Source: DATHZQ01 sp963823505 (lineage in GTDB: Bacteria > Actinomycetota > Acidimicrobiia > Spongiisociales > UBA5794). Taken from it: 64,000 nt of DNA. Shown here one piece after another: positions 8,996-18,115 of the stretch (positions are counted from its first letter, which is position 1; the number at the start of each line of letters is the position of its first letter). The notes below the pieces were generated by a model. It was not told the DNA's origin. It did no database searches and worked only from the letters and a program-made list of their open reading frames with translations. Location of the stretch: NCBI GenBank assembly GCA_963823505.1, contig CAWGLY010000006.1, positions 310,001 through 374,000 of the forward strand, given 5' to 3'. The translations under genes were made by a program, and so were the position numbers.

Positions 8996-9042
8996 CCGCT
9001 GCTCCGTCACCCCTCCCGGGACGGAGCAGCGGTTGGTTTTTT
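8996..9042 (+). terminator. Rho-independent terminator after the HtrA-like gene
   Basis: A perfect 13-bp stem, CCGCTGCTCCGTC at 8996-9008 paired with GACGGAGCAGCGG at 9020-9032, with an 11-nt loop, is followed directly by TTGGTTTTTT. This is a textbook intrinsic terminator and the clearest in the window. Confidence 0.92.
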
Positions 9043-9071
9043 GCCCCTTTTGGGCTTCCTAGGCTCTGCCG

Positions 9072-11018
9072 ATGATTCATGACTACGCAGACGTCACACC
9101 TGAGGCGGTGACGTCGATCACCGAAGACGCCCTCGCCGCCGCCGATGCCCTTGTCGACCGGATCGCCACCGGTGACGATCTCACGTATTCCGGAACGCTT
9201 GCACTCCTCGACGAGGTCGCAGGCATCACCAGCGACGCCTACGGGGCGGCGGTCTTCATGGCGCGGGTCCACCCCGACGCAGCGGTACGAGAGGTCGCCG
9301 TGCAGGCAGAAGAGCGTCTGTCGAAATGGAACACCGATCTGGTGTTTCGCCGCGATCTCTTCGAGACCATCGCAGCATTCGCCGCAGCCGAGGAAGCCGC
9401 AGCTCTGGGCGGCACGAGGCGCCGGATGCTCGACTTCACCATGCGGGACTTTCGTCGCGCCGGTCATGAGCTCGACCAGGCCGCCAGAGACGAGCTCCAA
9501 GCGCTGCGGCAACGGCTGGTTGAGATCGAAGTCGAGTTCGGCCGCAATCTCGACGAGTTCGAAGACGGTATCGAGGTGACGCAGGAGCAGCTTGCGGGTG
9601 CATCCGACGACTACATCGGGCGGCTCGAGAAGCGCGACGACGGACGGTATCTGGTCTCCCTCGAGTACCCCGATTACGTCCCTTTCATGCAACAGGTGGC
9701 CGACCGGAGCCTCCGGCAGCAGCTCCAGCACAAGTTCTGGAACCGAGCTGCAACTCAGAACCGGCCGCTCCTCGAAGAAGCGGTCGAACTGCGACGCAAG
9801 GCTGCTGCGATCCTCGGATACCCGACGTGGGCCGACTACGCCATGGAGGTCAAGATGGCGGGCGACCCTGCCACCGTGGCCGAGTTCTACGATTCGATCG
9901 TGCCGGGTCTCACCAAGATGGCCGAAGGTGAGCTGGAATTGCTGACCGCGGTGGCGCCCGACGAGGTGGGCGGCGGCATCAGGTCCTGGGACACCAACTA
10001 CCTCGACAACACCCAACGCAAGCGGGACTTCGGCATCGACCAGGACGAGGTTGCGGCGTACTTCCCTCTCGAGCAGACCGTGCAGGGGATGTTCGATCTC
10101 ACCGGGGACGTGTTCGGACTCGAATACACGCAGATCGAGGACGCCAAGGCCTGGCACCCCGACGTGTTCCTCTACGAGCTGCGGAACAGGGGCAGCGACG
10201 CTCCCATCGCCTACTTCTACGCCGACCTGTTCCCCCGGGAAGGGAAGTACGGCCACGCTGCCGCGTTCCCGATTGTCTACGGCGGGAAGCGGCTCGACGG
10301 GTCGACAACGATCCCTGTGGCCGCGATCGTCGCCAACTTCACCAAACCAACTGCAACAGCGCCGTCTCTGCTCAAGCACGACGAGGCACTCACCTTGTTC
10401 CACGAGTTCGGGCACATCCTCCACTTCTGCCTCTCGACCGTCGATGAGATCCGGTTCTCGGGCTACGACACCGAGTGGGATTTCGTCGAAGCGCCCTCGC
10501 AGATCATGGAGAACTGGATGTGGGAACCGGCGGTACTGCAACGCTTCGCCCGCCACTACGAGACCGGCGAGCCAATCCCGGAAGATCTCGTCGCCCGCCT
10601 CGTCGCCGCCAGGGACCTCAACGAAGGTCTGTTCTCGGTTCGCCAGGTGTTCCTCGGCCAACTCGACCTCGGCATGCATGGTGTCGACCACGAGGTGGAC
10701 CTCATGGAGGTGTACCGCAGGGCGTACGACTACACGCTGCTGCCGTTCCACGAGGACACCTTCTTCCCCGCGACGTTCGGCCACCTGATGGGCGGATACG
10801 ACGCCGGCTACTACGGGTATCTCTGGGCCAGGGTGTACGGCGACGACATGTTCTCAGCGTTCGAGCGCGACGGCATCACGAGCCCTGAAGTCGGCATGAG
10901 GTATCGCAACGAGGTCCTCGCCACCGGCGGTTCCCGTGACGCCATCGACCACCTCCGCGCCTTCCTGGGCCGTGAGCCCAACAGCGACGCCTTCTTGAGC
11001 AAACTCGGTCTGAAGTAG
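9072..11018 (+). CDS. M3-family zinc oligopeptidase (thimet-type)
   Basis: A 648-aa cytoplasmic metallopeptidase of family M3 that degrades short peptides. The zinc site is visible: HEFGH at residues 444-448 and the third ligand Glu473 within FVEAPSQIMENW, the motif typical of the thimet oligopeptidase / Dcp subgroup rather than PepF. The C-terminal segment GYDAGYYGYLWARVYGDD carries the Tyr-rich substrate-binding loop of the family. There is no signal peptide. The ATG start lies just downstream of the preceding terminator, so the gene is probably expressed on its own. Confidence 0.95.
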   Translation: MIHDYADVTPEAVTSITEDALAAADALVDRIATGDDLTYSGTLALLDEVAGITSDAYGAAVFMARVHPDAAVREVAVQAEERLSKWNTDLVFRRDLFETIAAFAAAEEAAALGGTRRRMLDFTMRDFRRAGHELDQAARDELQALRQRLVEIEVEFGRNLDEFEDGIEVTQEQLAGASDDYIGRLEKRDDGRYLVSLEYPDYVPFMQQVADRSLRQQLQHKFWNRAATQNRPLLEEAVELRRKAAAILGYPTWADYAMEVKMAGDPATVAEFYDSIVPGLTKMAEGELELLTAVAPDEVGGGIRSWDTNYLDNTQRKRDFGIDQDEVAAYFPLEQTVQGMFDLTGDVFGLEYTQIEDAKAWHPDVFLYELRNRGSDAPIAYFYADLFPREGKYGHAAAFPIVYGGKRLDGSTTIPVAAIVANFTKPTATAPSLLKHDEALTLFHEFGHILHFCLSTVDEIRFSGYDTEWDFVEAPSQIMENWMWEPAVLQRFARHYETGEPIPEDLVARLVAARDLNEGLFSVRQVFLGQLDLGMHGVDHEVDLMEVYRRAYDYTLLPFHEDTFFPATFGHLMGGYDAGYYGYLWARVYGDDMFSAFERDGITSPEVGMRYRNEVLATGGSRDAIDHLRAFLGREPNSDAFLSKLGLK

Positions 11019-11040
11019 CCCGCATCGAGCGGCGCGTGCG

Positions 11041-12423
11041 CTACTCGGCGGAGTGCTCGGCGGCGGTCGCCGTGCGGTCGACCTTCCCGTTGGGGAGCAG
11101 CGGCAGCGAGGGGACGATACGCCACTGCCGGGGACGGTGTGCAGCCGGGAGCAGCGCACTCGCAATGCGGTCGAGATCCGCAGCGCCCGCATCCTCCGCT
11201 GCCACGACGGCGCTGGCGGCAACGACCTGGCCCCACTCGTCGTCGAGCAATCCGTAGACCACGATCTCGGTGATCTCGGGAGCTTCACGGAGGGCGGCCT
11301 CGACGGCGGCGGGACGTACGTTCTCACCCCCGGTGACGATCATGTCGTCCATTCGGCCGGCGACAATCAACCTGCCGTTGTCGTCGATGCGCCCAATGTC
11401 GCCGGTGCGGTGTGGGCCGAGCCGTGGCGTTTCGAAGGCATACCCGGGCGACACAGCAGGCCCGGCAACGAGGACTTCGCCGAATCCGTTTCCGTCAGGA
11501 TGATCGATCGTGACCTCGAAGCCTTCCAGGGGATAGCCAACGGTCGTTGCGCCGAATCCCGGTTCGGCAGGATCGACGGTGGTCACCTGGGCACAGGTCT
11601 CCGTCATGCCGTAGGTCGCCAGCACAGGGAGCCCAGCAGCGAGACCCCGCTCGATCAAGCGAGACGGTGCGGCCGCTCCGCCGACCAGCACGGCGCGCAT
11701 GTGCGGATAGGGACCTTCGCCGGCATCGAGGATGCGGTGCAACATGGTGGGGACGACACTTCCCATGGACACGTAGCCGTCCCGCATCGCATGCGCAGCA
11801 AACGCAGGATCAAATCGATCCATCAGCACAACGGTGCCGCCCACCGCGGCAGAACGCCACAAGATCGACAGACCGCCCACGTGGGACAGCGGCAAGGCGA
11901 GCAGCCAGCGATCCGCCGGCCCATTGCCGAGTCGAGCCTGGGATGCCGCAACTGCAGCGGCGACGTTGCCGTGGGTCAGAATCACAGGACGGGGCACACC
12001 CGTGGAGCCCGACGTCGGCACCCACGTGTGCTCCGCAGCCGGAGCAGGGGCCTCGGCCACTGCCGTGGGCTCGAGCATTGCGACATCCTGCGGCGCTGCG
12101 AACGCGGCCAGCCCCCACTCCGTGCTGATCGTGTCGTGACCGCCGGCGAGCAACGGCGACTCCGCATCGAACACCACGGCGACGGCTCCCATGCGCCAGA
12201 TCGCCCACAGCAACACAACCGTTGTGGCATCACGACGCACCACGACCCCGACCCTGCTCCCCGGGGAGACGTGATCGACCTGGACGAGACCGGTCACGGT
12301 GCGCGCCACGAGATCATCGAGCTCCGAATAGCTCAGGCTCCGGTCCCCCTCCACGACGGCGATCGCGCTAGGACGGGTCTGCGCGGCGCGGCCGATCCAG
12401 TCGGCAGAGGGAGGGAGGTGCAT
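11041..12423 (-). CDS. menE: o-Succinylbenzoate--CoA ligase-like acyl-AMP synthetase
   Basis: A 460-aa ANL-superfamily adenylating enzyme. Motifs are the P-loop TSGSTGVPRPVILTHGN, YGMTETCAQVT, the HRTGDIG region and the C-terminal catalytic Lys in LPNGKVDRT. The short length and position divergent from menB support MenE, which activates o-succinylbenzoate with CoA in menaquinone synthesis; the sequence alone would also allow another acyl-CoA ligase. The start at 12423 (MHLPPSADW) avoids running into menB; the frame is open to 12474. Only 26 bp separate the two divergent starts, so their promoters must overlap. Confidence 0.85.
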   Translation of the reverse strand: MHLPPSADWIGRAAQTRPSAIAVVEGDRSLSYSELDDLVARTVTGLVQVDHVSPGSRVGVVVRRDATTVVLLWAIWRMGAVAVVFDAESPLLAGGHDTISTEWGLAAFAAPQDVAMLEPTAVAEAPAPAAEHTWVPTSGSTGVPRPVILTHGNVAAAVAASQARLGNGPADRWLLALPLSHVGGLSILWRSAAVGGTVVLMDRFDPAFAAHAMRDGYVSMGSVVPTMLHRILDAGEGPYPHMRAVLVGGAAAPSRLIERGLAAGLPVLATYGMTETCAQVTTVDPAEPGFGATTVGYPLEGFEVTIDHPDGNGFGEVLVAGPAVSPGYAFETPRLGPHRTGDIGRIDDNGRLIVAGRMDDMIVTGGENVRPAAVEAALREAPEITEIVVYGLLDDEWGQVVAASAVVAAEDAGAADLDRIASALLPAAHRPRQWRIVPSLPLLPNGKVDRTATAAEHSAE

Positions 12424-12449
12424 GGTCGTCACTACAGTATCCGGCCAGC

Positions 12450-13340
12450 ATGGTCTCAGAGATATTCGACGCATCCACTTGGGAACCGGTCGACGGGTTC
12501 ACGTTCAACGACCTGACGTACCACCGCGCCAAAGGTGTTGGTGTGGTCAGGATCGCGTTCGACCGACCAGAGGTGCGGAATGCGTTTCGCCCGCAGACCG
12601 TCGATGAGCTGTACCGGGCGCTTGATCACGCCCGCATGACCTCAGACGTCGGGTGCGTCCTGCTCACCGGCAACGGACCGTCGCCCAAAGACGGCGGGTG
12701 GGCATTCTGTTCCGGTGGCGACCAGCGCATCAGGGGCCGAGACGGCTACAAGTACGCAGAGGGCACCGAGATCGACCAGGGGAGGCTCGGGCGCCTTCAC
12801 ATCCTCGAAGTCCAGCGCCTCATACGCTTCATGCCCAAGGTGGTCATTGCCGTGGTCCCCGGCTGGGCCGTCGGCGGCGGGCACAGCCTGCACGTCGTGT
12901 GCGACCTGACGATCGCCAGCCGCGAGCATGCCGTGTTCAAGCAGACCGATGCCGACGTCGCCAGCTTCGACGGGGGTTACGGGTCTGCCCTCCTGGCACG
13001 CCAGGTCGGTCAGAAACGGGCCAGGGAGATCTTCTTCCTCGGCCGCGACTACTCGGCCCAGGATGCGTACGACATGGGCATGGCCAACGCCGTCGTCGCC
13101 CACGTCGACCTCGAAGCGGTTGCGCTGGAATGGGGCAGCGAGATCGTCGCCAAGAGCCCGACCGCCCAGCGAATGTTGAAGTACGCCTTCAACCTGCCCG
13201 ACGAAGGGCTCGTGGGCCAGCAGCTGTTCGCCGGCGAGGCGACCCGTCTTGCGTACGGTACCGACGAAGCCCAGGAAGGCCGCGATGCCTTCCTCGAGAA
13301 GCGGGATCAGGACTACTCCCCCTTTCCGTGGCACTACTGA
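12450..13340 (+). CDS. menB: 1,4-Dihydroxy-2-naphthoyl-CoA synthase
   Basis: A 296-aa crotonase-fold enzyme that closes the second ring of the naphthoquinone from o-succinylbenzoyl-CoA. The sequence matches MenB throughout: FDRPEVRNAFRPQTVDEL, the oxyanion-hole region FCSGGDQRIRG, the GWAVGGGHSLHVVCDLT helix and the FGSxxA-like segment ASFDGGYGSALLARQVG. The C-terminus DYSPFPWHY is also MenB-like. It is followed after 7 nt by menA on the same strand. Confidence 0.97.
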   Translation: MVSEIFDASTWEPVDGFTFNDLTYHRAKGVGVVRIAFDRPEVRNAFRPQTVDELYRALDHARMTSDVGCVLLTGNGPSPKDGGWAFCSGGDQRIRGRDGYKYAEGTEIDQGRLGRLHILEVQRLIRFMPKVVIAVVPGWAVGGGHSLHVVCDLTIASREHAVFKQTDADVASFDGGYGSALLARQVGQKRAREIFFLGRDYSAQDAYDMGMANAVVAHVDLEAVALEWGSEIVAKSPTAQRMLKYAFNLPDEGLVGQQLFAGEATRLAYGTDEAQEGRDAFLEKRDQDYSPFPWHY

Positions 13341-13347
13341 GGTTGCC

Positions 13348-14217
13348 GTGAACCCGTGGTTGCTCGCCGCCCGACCCCCGACGTTGTGGGCTGCGGTGGC
13401 ACCGGTGCTCATCGGCTCGGCCCTTGCCCAGCGAAATGGCGTGTTTCGGTGGGATGCGTTCTTCGCCACTCTCGCCGCTGCGCTCCTCATCCAGATCGGG
13501 GTGAACTACGCCAATGACTACTCCGACGGTATCCGCGGGACCGACGGCACCGACCGCATCGGGCCGCAGCGAGCGGTCGCCTCGGGCCTGATCTCTCCAC
13601 AACAGATGAAGATCGGGATGTCCGCCGTGTTCGGTACGGCAGCCCTCTTGGGTATCTACCTCGCCACGATCGCAGGCCCCTGGATCATCGTCATCGGCGT
13701 CACGTCGATCGTCGCCGCCCTCGGCTACACCGGCGGTCCCGTGCCGTACGGCTACCGCGGCCTCGGCGAGGTGTTCGTCTTCGTGTTCTTCGGTCTGGTC
13801 GCCACGGTCGGGACCCGCTTCGTGTACGACCGCTCGGCGCCACTCGATGCGTGGATCGGGGGCGTCGTGATGGGTCTTCTCGCCACCGCGATCCTCGTCG
13901 CCAACAACATCCGCGACATCGAAACCGACGCCGTCGCCGGCAAACGTACGCTGGCCGTCATTCTGGGCAGGGACCGCACCGAGATCCTGTTCAGCTCAGT
14001 CATCATCGGGGCGTTTCTCGTCACGGTGGTAGCCGCCATTGTCGGTGCCGTGCCGCCGTGGACCGCGTTGGTGCTTGCCGCAGTGCCGCTTGCGGTGCCG
14101 ATCGTCCGGGCCATCGTCTCGCAGGTGAGCGGCCCCGCGCTGATCGCGGCACTCAAAGGCACCGCCCGACTGCAACTGGCCGTAGGTGTGTTGTTCGCCG
14201 TCGGTGTGTTGCTGTGA
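13348..14217 (+). CDS. menA: 1,4-Dihydroxy-2-naphthoate polyprenyltransferase
   Basis: A 289-aa UbiA-family membrane enzyme that joins a polyprenyl chain to DHNA. It has about eight membrane helices. The two Asp-rich metal/diphosphate motifs are NYANDYSDGIRGTD (around residues 52-65) and NNIRDIETD (around 186-195). GTG 13348 was chosen because it lies just after the menB stop; the upstream extension would overlap menB. The N-terminal NPWLLAARPPTLWAAVAPV is typical of MenA. Confidence 0.95.
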   Translation: MNPWLLAARPPTLWAAVAPVLIGSALAQRNGVFRWDAFFATLAAALLIQIGVNYANDYSDGIRGTDGTDRIGPQRAVASGLISPQQMKIGMSAVFGTAALLGIYLATIAGPWIIVIGVTSIVAALGYTGGPVPYGYRGLGEVFVFVFFGLVATVGTRFVYDRSAPLDAWIGGVVMGLLATAILVANNIRDIETDAVAGKRTLAVILGRDRTEILFSSVIIGAFLVTVVAAIVGAVPPWTALVLAAVPLAVPIVRAIVSQVSGPALIAALKGTARLQLAVGVLFAVGVLL

Positions 14218-14224
14218 GGATGCG

Positions 14225-15391
14225 GTGACCCGGGCCCGACTCGCAGACCAATGGAGTCTGGACCCTGCAGTGATTCACCTCAATCACGGGTCGTTTGGGG
14301 CCGCACCCCAGGCCGTGCTCGACGCCCAGACCGAGTGGCGGCAACGGCTGGAGGCCAACCCGATGCGCTTTTTCGCCAGGGAGGGACAAGCCCACCTCGA
14401 CGACGCCCGCAATCGCCTTGCCGGGTTCGTCGGCGCCGACCCCGCCAACATCGCCTTCGTCTCCAATGCGTCTGCGGGTGTCAACTCCGTCCTCCGCTCC
14501 CTGCAATTCGAGGCGGGAGACGAGATCCTCGTAACCAACCACGGCTACGGCGCCGCGGTCAATGCGGCGAGATACGTCGCTGATCGGAGCGGCGGTCGCA
14601 TCGTGGTTGCAGAGGTGGGAATGCCGATCGGCGGCGAAGACGAGGTGGTCGCCGCAATCCTCGAAGCGTCCAGCCCGCACACCCGACTTGCGCTCATCGA
14701 CCACGTGACGAGCTCCACCGCCGTCGTGTTCCCGATCCCACGCATCGTCGCCGAGCTGGCCGAGCGGGGGATCCCTGTCCTTGTCGACGGCGCCCACGCA
14801 CCGGGCATGCTCGATCTCGATGTCACTGCAGTCGGCGCCGACTACTACACCGGCAACTGCCACAAGTGGGTGTGTGCCCCCAAGGGGGCCGCGTTCTTGT
14901 GGGTCCGTGAGCCGGCCACCGCGGGAATCGTGCCACTTGCGGTCGGCTGGGGTCGATCGTCGCGACCCGCCGGCCGGTCCCAGTTCCACGCCGACTTCGA
15001 CTGGGTCGGCACAGACGACCCGACGCCGTATCTCGCCGTACCCGCCGCCATCGACTTCATGGGCTCCCTCTATCCCGGCAGGTGGGCGGAGCTACGAGCC
15101 CGGAATCGGGAGTTGGCGCTGGCGGGCAGCAACGTCCTCCTCCCCGTCCTTGGAGCCGCCGCTCCTGTCCCCGATGACATGCTGGGGTCGATGGCTGCGC
15201 TCCCGCTCCCACCCGCTCCGCACCCTCCTCCGACGGAGCCCGACGCGCTCCAGCTCGAGCTGGCTGCGGACGGTATCGAGGTTGCCGTTGTCCACGGGCC
15301 CGCTCGAGGCGACCGATGGCTCCGCATCTCCGCCCAGGCCTACAACTCGCTCTCGGACTACGAGGCGCTTGCCGAAGCGCTTGGAGGCTGA
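14225..15391 (+). CDS. Class V aminotransferase, isopenicillin-N-epimerase-like
   Basis: A 388-aa PLP enzyme of aminotransferase class V. It opens with HLNHGSFGAAP, the typical start of the isopenicillin-N epimerase-like group; PLP-binding residues include the Asp-His-Val segment LIDHVTSS, DGAHAPG and the Schiff-base Lys214 in GNCHKWVCAPKG. The GTG start lies 7 nt after menA, so it is in the menB-menA transcript although no menaquinone step needs it. Related enzymes act as epimerases, desulfurases or lyases; the substrate is unknown. It meets the next gene tail to tail with no gap. Confidence 0.93.
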   Translation: MTRARLADQWSLDPAVIHLNHGSFGAAPQAVLDAQTEWRQRLEANPMRFFAREGQAHLDDARNRLAGFVGADPANIAFVSNASAGVNSVLRSLQFEAGDEILVTNHGYGAAVNAARYVADRSGGRIVVAEVGMPIGGEDEVVAAILEASSPHTRLALIDHVTSSTAVVFPIPRIVAELAERGIPVLVDGAHAPGMLDLDVTAVGADYYTGNCHKWVCAPKGAAFLWVREPATAGIVPLAVGWGRSSRPAGRSQFHADFDWVGTDDPTPYLAVPAAIDFMGSLYPGRWAELRARNRELALAGSNVLLPVLGAAAPVPDDMLGSMAALPLPPAPHPPPTEPDALQLELAADGIEVAVVHGPARGDRWLRISAQAYNSLSDYEALAEALGG

Positions 15392-16228
15392 TCAGCCCTC
15401 GAACAGCGCAGCAATCGTGCCCAGCGATGGCGATACGGCCCGAGAGGAAGCTGCGCCGGCCGCACCGGCTGCCGCGGCGTGGGCCACCACACGACCGGGT
15501 TCCCAGCCCGACGCGATCCCGAATGCGATCGCAGCGGCAAACACGTCCCCTGCTCCGGTCGCGTCGACAGGGTCGATCGCCGGGGGACGTACCTCGATCC
15601 GCAGCTCCCCCCACCACGCAATGAGCGGCTCGGGCCCTGCGGTCAGCACAACCGAGGCGCCGTCCCCGGCGAGAGCTTCAGCCTCCGCCTCCGTGTGCTC
15701 GTGGCGGGACCACACGACGACCGTTGCAGCAGGCGCACCCGATGGGGCATCGAGCCATACGACGGGGATCTGTCGCCGATGCGCTTCTTCGACGACGGCC
15801 CGTGCGGCCTCACCTCCAAAACCATCGACGAGCAGCACGTCGACACCGCTCCAGGCGGCGTCCAGGAACGCTCTGCCACACTGCGAACCTTCGTACCCAG
15901 CGCACACGATGGTGCGGTCGCCGTCAGGGGTCAGCAAGATGATGCAGTGCTGCGTCGCCACGTCCGCATCGCGGTGGATCCACGATCGGTCGAGGTGGGG
16001 CCGGTCGAGTCGATCCAACAACGCGTCGCCAAGCGGATCGAGACCGAGCACCAGACCCGTCAGTCGGGTGTCCACTCCCCAAGTGGCGAGGGCGACGGCA
16101 GCGTTGGCCGCCTTGCCACCCCAGGTGAGTTGCCACGAGTGCGATCGAACGTCGTCGCCGGGCGCAGGAACCCGATCCACCACGTGAACGAGGTCCGGAT
16201 TCATCGCCCCATACACCAATGCGCGCAT
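15392..16228 (-). CDS. PfkB-family carbohydrate/nucleoside kinase
   Basis: A 278-aa ribokinase-fold kinase. The N-terminal motif is WGGKAANAAVALATWG (PfkB signature 1) and the C-terminal signature is DPVDATGAGDVFAAA, where GAGD provides the anion hole and catalytic base. A sugar or nucleoside hydroxyl is the likely phosphoacceptor. The ATG at 16228 (MRALVYGAMNPDL) gives a normal length; the frame stays open to 16561, but that part is read through a 7-bp tandem repeat and into menD and is not real. It is divergent from menD. Confidence 0.9.
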   Translation of the reverse strand: MRALVYGAMNPDLVHVVDRVPAPGDDVRSHSWQLTWGGKAANAAVALATWGVDTRLTGLVLGLDPLGDALLDRLDRPHLDRSWIHRDADVATQHCIILLTPDGDRTIVCAGYEGSQCGRAFLDAAWSGVDVLLVDGFGGEAARAVVEEAHRRQIPVVWLDAPSGAPAATVVVWSRHEHTEAEAEALAGDGASVVLTAGPEPLIAWWGELRIEVRPPAIDPVDATGAGDVFAAAIAFGIASGWEPGRVVAHAAAAGAAGAASSRAVSPSLGTIAALFEG

Positions 16229-16284
16229 CCCCAGAGGGTAGAAGAGTGGTGAAGGAGTCCCCGTGTGCCGCAGTTGCGCACGTC

Positions 16285-16346
<62 letters not shown>

Positions 16347-16405
16347 CGCCTGGAGTTGCGCAGCCCGTCCCGAGGAACTCGAAGAGTTGCCAGTAGGCTT
16401 TCGCC

Positions 16406-18115
16406 GTGCTGTCCAACCCGAACGATGCCTTCGCCGTCGCCCTCGTTGATGCGCTGCACGGGCTGGGGGTCACGGACGTCTGCCTGTCCCCCGGGTCGCG
16501 CAACACGCCGGTGACGCTGGCCTTTGCCGGACACGACGGCATCCGCGACTGGATTCACCACGATGAACGCAGCGCGGGGTTCTTCGCCATCGGGCTGGCA
16601 CGCGCCTCAGGCCGCGCCGTTGCCCTCGTGTGCACGTCGGGGACTGCGGCAGTCGAATACCACGCTGCTGTCGTCGAGGCGGCGCAGAGTCGCGTGCCGC
16701 TGCTCATCCTCACGGCGGACCGCCCTCCCGAGCTGCGCGACGTCGGGGCGCCCCAAGCGATCGACCAGATCAAGCTGTACGGCGATGCGGTGAAGTGGTT
16801 CCACCAGGGAGCCCCACCCGATGAGGCCGCGGTCTCGCATGCTCCTCACCTCGCAGCGCGGGCATGGGGAATTGCCACGGAAGACCCGGCGGGGCCGGTG
16901 CATCTCAACCTGCCGTTCCGCGAGCCCCTCCACGGTGCACCCTCAGCCACCTCGGTTGAGCCGGTGCAACGGTACGTGACGAGTTCCCTCCCCACGGTTG
17001 GTGCGGCGGCATCGGTCCCGGATGAAGCGGCCGCAGCTGCGATGACCGACCTCGTGACGGGCCGCAGGGCAATGTTCGTTGCGGGCGCCTTGCCGGCCGG
17101 CGCCGCCGCACACATCGATCGACTTGCCGTCTCGCTGAATGCGGCAGTCGTGGCGGACCCCCAGTCCGGGCTGCGATTCGGTCCACGATCGAGTGCGGTC
17201 ATCGCCGCTGCCGATCTGCTGGCCGGCGCAGGCGCACTCGACCTCGACCCCCCTGAAGTGGTCGTCCGCTGGGGAGCACTCCCCACATCGAAGCCCGTGT
17301 GGCGATGGCTCGCCGAACACTCCGAAGTACCCCAGGTCGTGGTCGACAAGACGGGGCGCGATCCTCTCCGGTCGGCTTCCTTGATCGTGCGTTCAGACCC
17401 TGCGTCGACGGCGCAGTGCCTCGCTGAACCTGCGCCTGCGCCACCCGACTGGATGGAGCGATGGCTGGACCGCGACCGCGCAGCCATCGCCCTGGTCGAT
17501 GAAATCCTCGACACAACGCCGTTTCCCAATGAGCCGCTGATCGCCACGACCATCGCCGCAGCGGCGCCACCCGGGGCGGCGCTGTTTGCCGGGTCCTCGA
17601 TGCCGATCCGCGACGTCGATGCGTTTGCCGCACCCCGAGCCGAGCCTCTGACCGTCTTCGCCAATCGGGGCACCAACGGGATCGACGGTTCGATCTCAAC
17701 AGCGCTGGGGGTTGCCGCCACGGGCGTAGCGACCGTGGCGCACGTCGGCGACGTAGCCGCGCTACACGACGTCGGAGCGCTCGCCACCGCGGTGCGCCTG
17801 CGGGTGCCGCTGACCATCGTCGTCGTGCACAACGACGGGGGCGGTATCTTCGAGCTGCTGCCCCAGGCCGACCCCCGCACAGTCGACCCCGCCCGGTTCG
17901 AGCGAGTCTTCGGGACGCCGCACGGGACCGATTTCGTGGCGATTGCCGGCGCATTCGGCTTGGACGCCTACGACGTGAAGCATGCCGACGACCTCGCCGC
18001 CCACGTAGCGACTGCCAGCCCCAAGCTGGTTCAGGTACGCACCGACCGCAAGGCGATCGCCGCGCTGCGGTTGCGGATCACCAATGCGATCCGAGATCTC
18101 ATCAGGTCGCCGTGA
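16406..18115 (+). CDS. menD: 2-Succinyl-5-enolpyruvyl-6-hydroxy-3-cyclohexene-1-carboxylate synthase
   Basis: A 569-aa ThDP-dependent enzyme that adds succinic semialdehyde to isochorismate in menaquinone synthesis. Diagnostic segments are CLSPGSRNTPVTLAF near the N-terminus, HHDERSAGFFAIGLA carrying the catalytic Glu that activates ThDP, and the C-terminal cofactor region AHVGDVAALHD and VVVHNDGGGIFELLPQ, with Asp and Asn Mg2+ ligands. It has a GTG start. Its 3' end overlaps the convergent menF by 14 bp. Confidence 0.97.
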   Translation: MLSNPNDAFAVALVDALHGLGVTDVCLSPGSRNTPVTLAFAGHDGIRDWIHHDERSAGFFAIGLARASGRAVALVCTSGTAAVEYHAAVVEAAQSRVPLLILTADRPPELRDVGAPQAIDQIKLYGDAVKWFHQGAPPDEAAVSHAPHLAARAWGIATEDPAGPVHLNLPFREPLHGAPSATSVEPVQRYVTSSLPTVGAAASVPDEAAAAAMTDLVTGRRAMFVAGALPAGAAAHIDRLAVSLNAAVVADPQSGLRFGPRSSAVIAAADLLAGAGALDLDPPEVVVRWGALPTSKPVWRWLAEHSEVPQVVVDKTGRDPLRSASLIVRSDPASTAQCLAEPAPAPPDWMERWLDRDRAAIALVDEILDTTPFPNEPLIATTIAAAAPPGAALFAGSSMPIRDVDAFAAPRAEPLTVFANRGTNGIDGSISTALGVAATGVATVAHVGDVAALHDVGALATAVRLRVPLTIVVVHNDGGGIFELLPQADPRTVDPARFERVFGTPHGTDFVAIAGAFGLDAYDVKHADDLAAHVATASPKLVQVRTDRKAIAALRLRITNAIRDLIRSP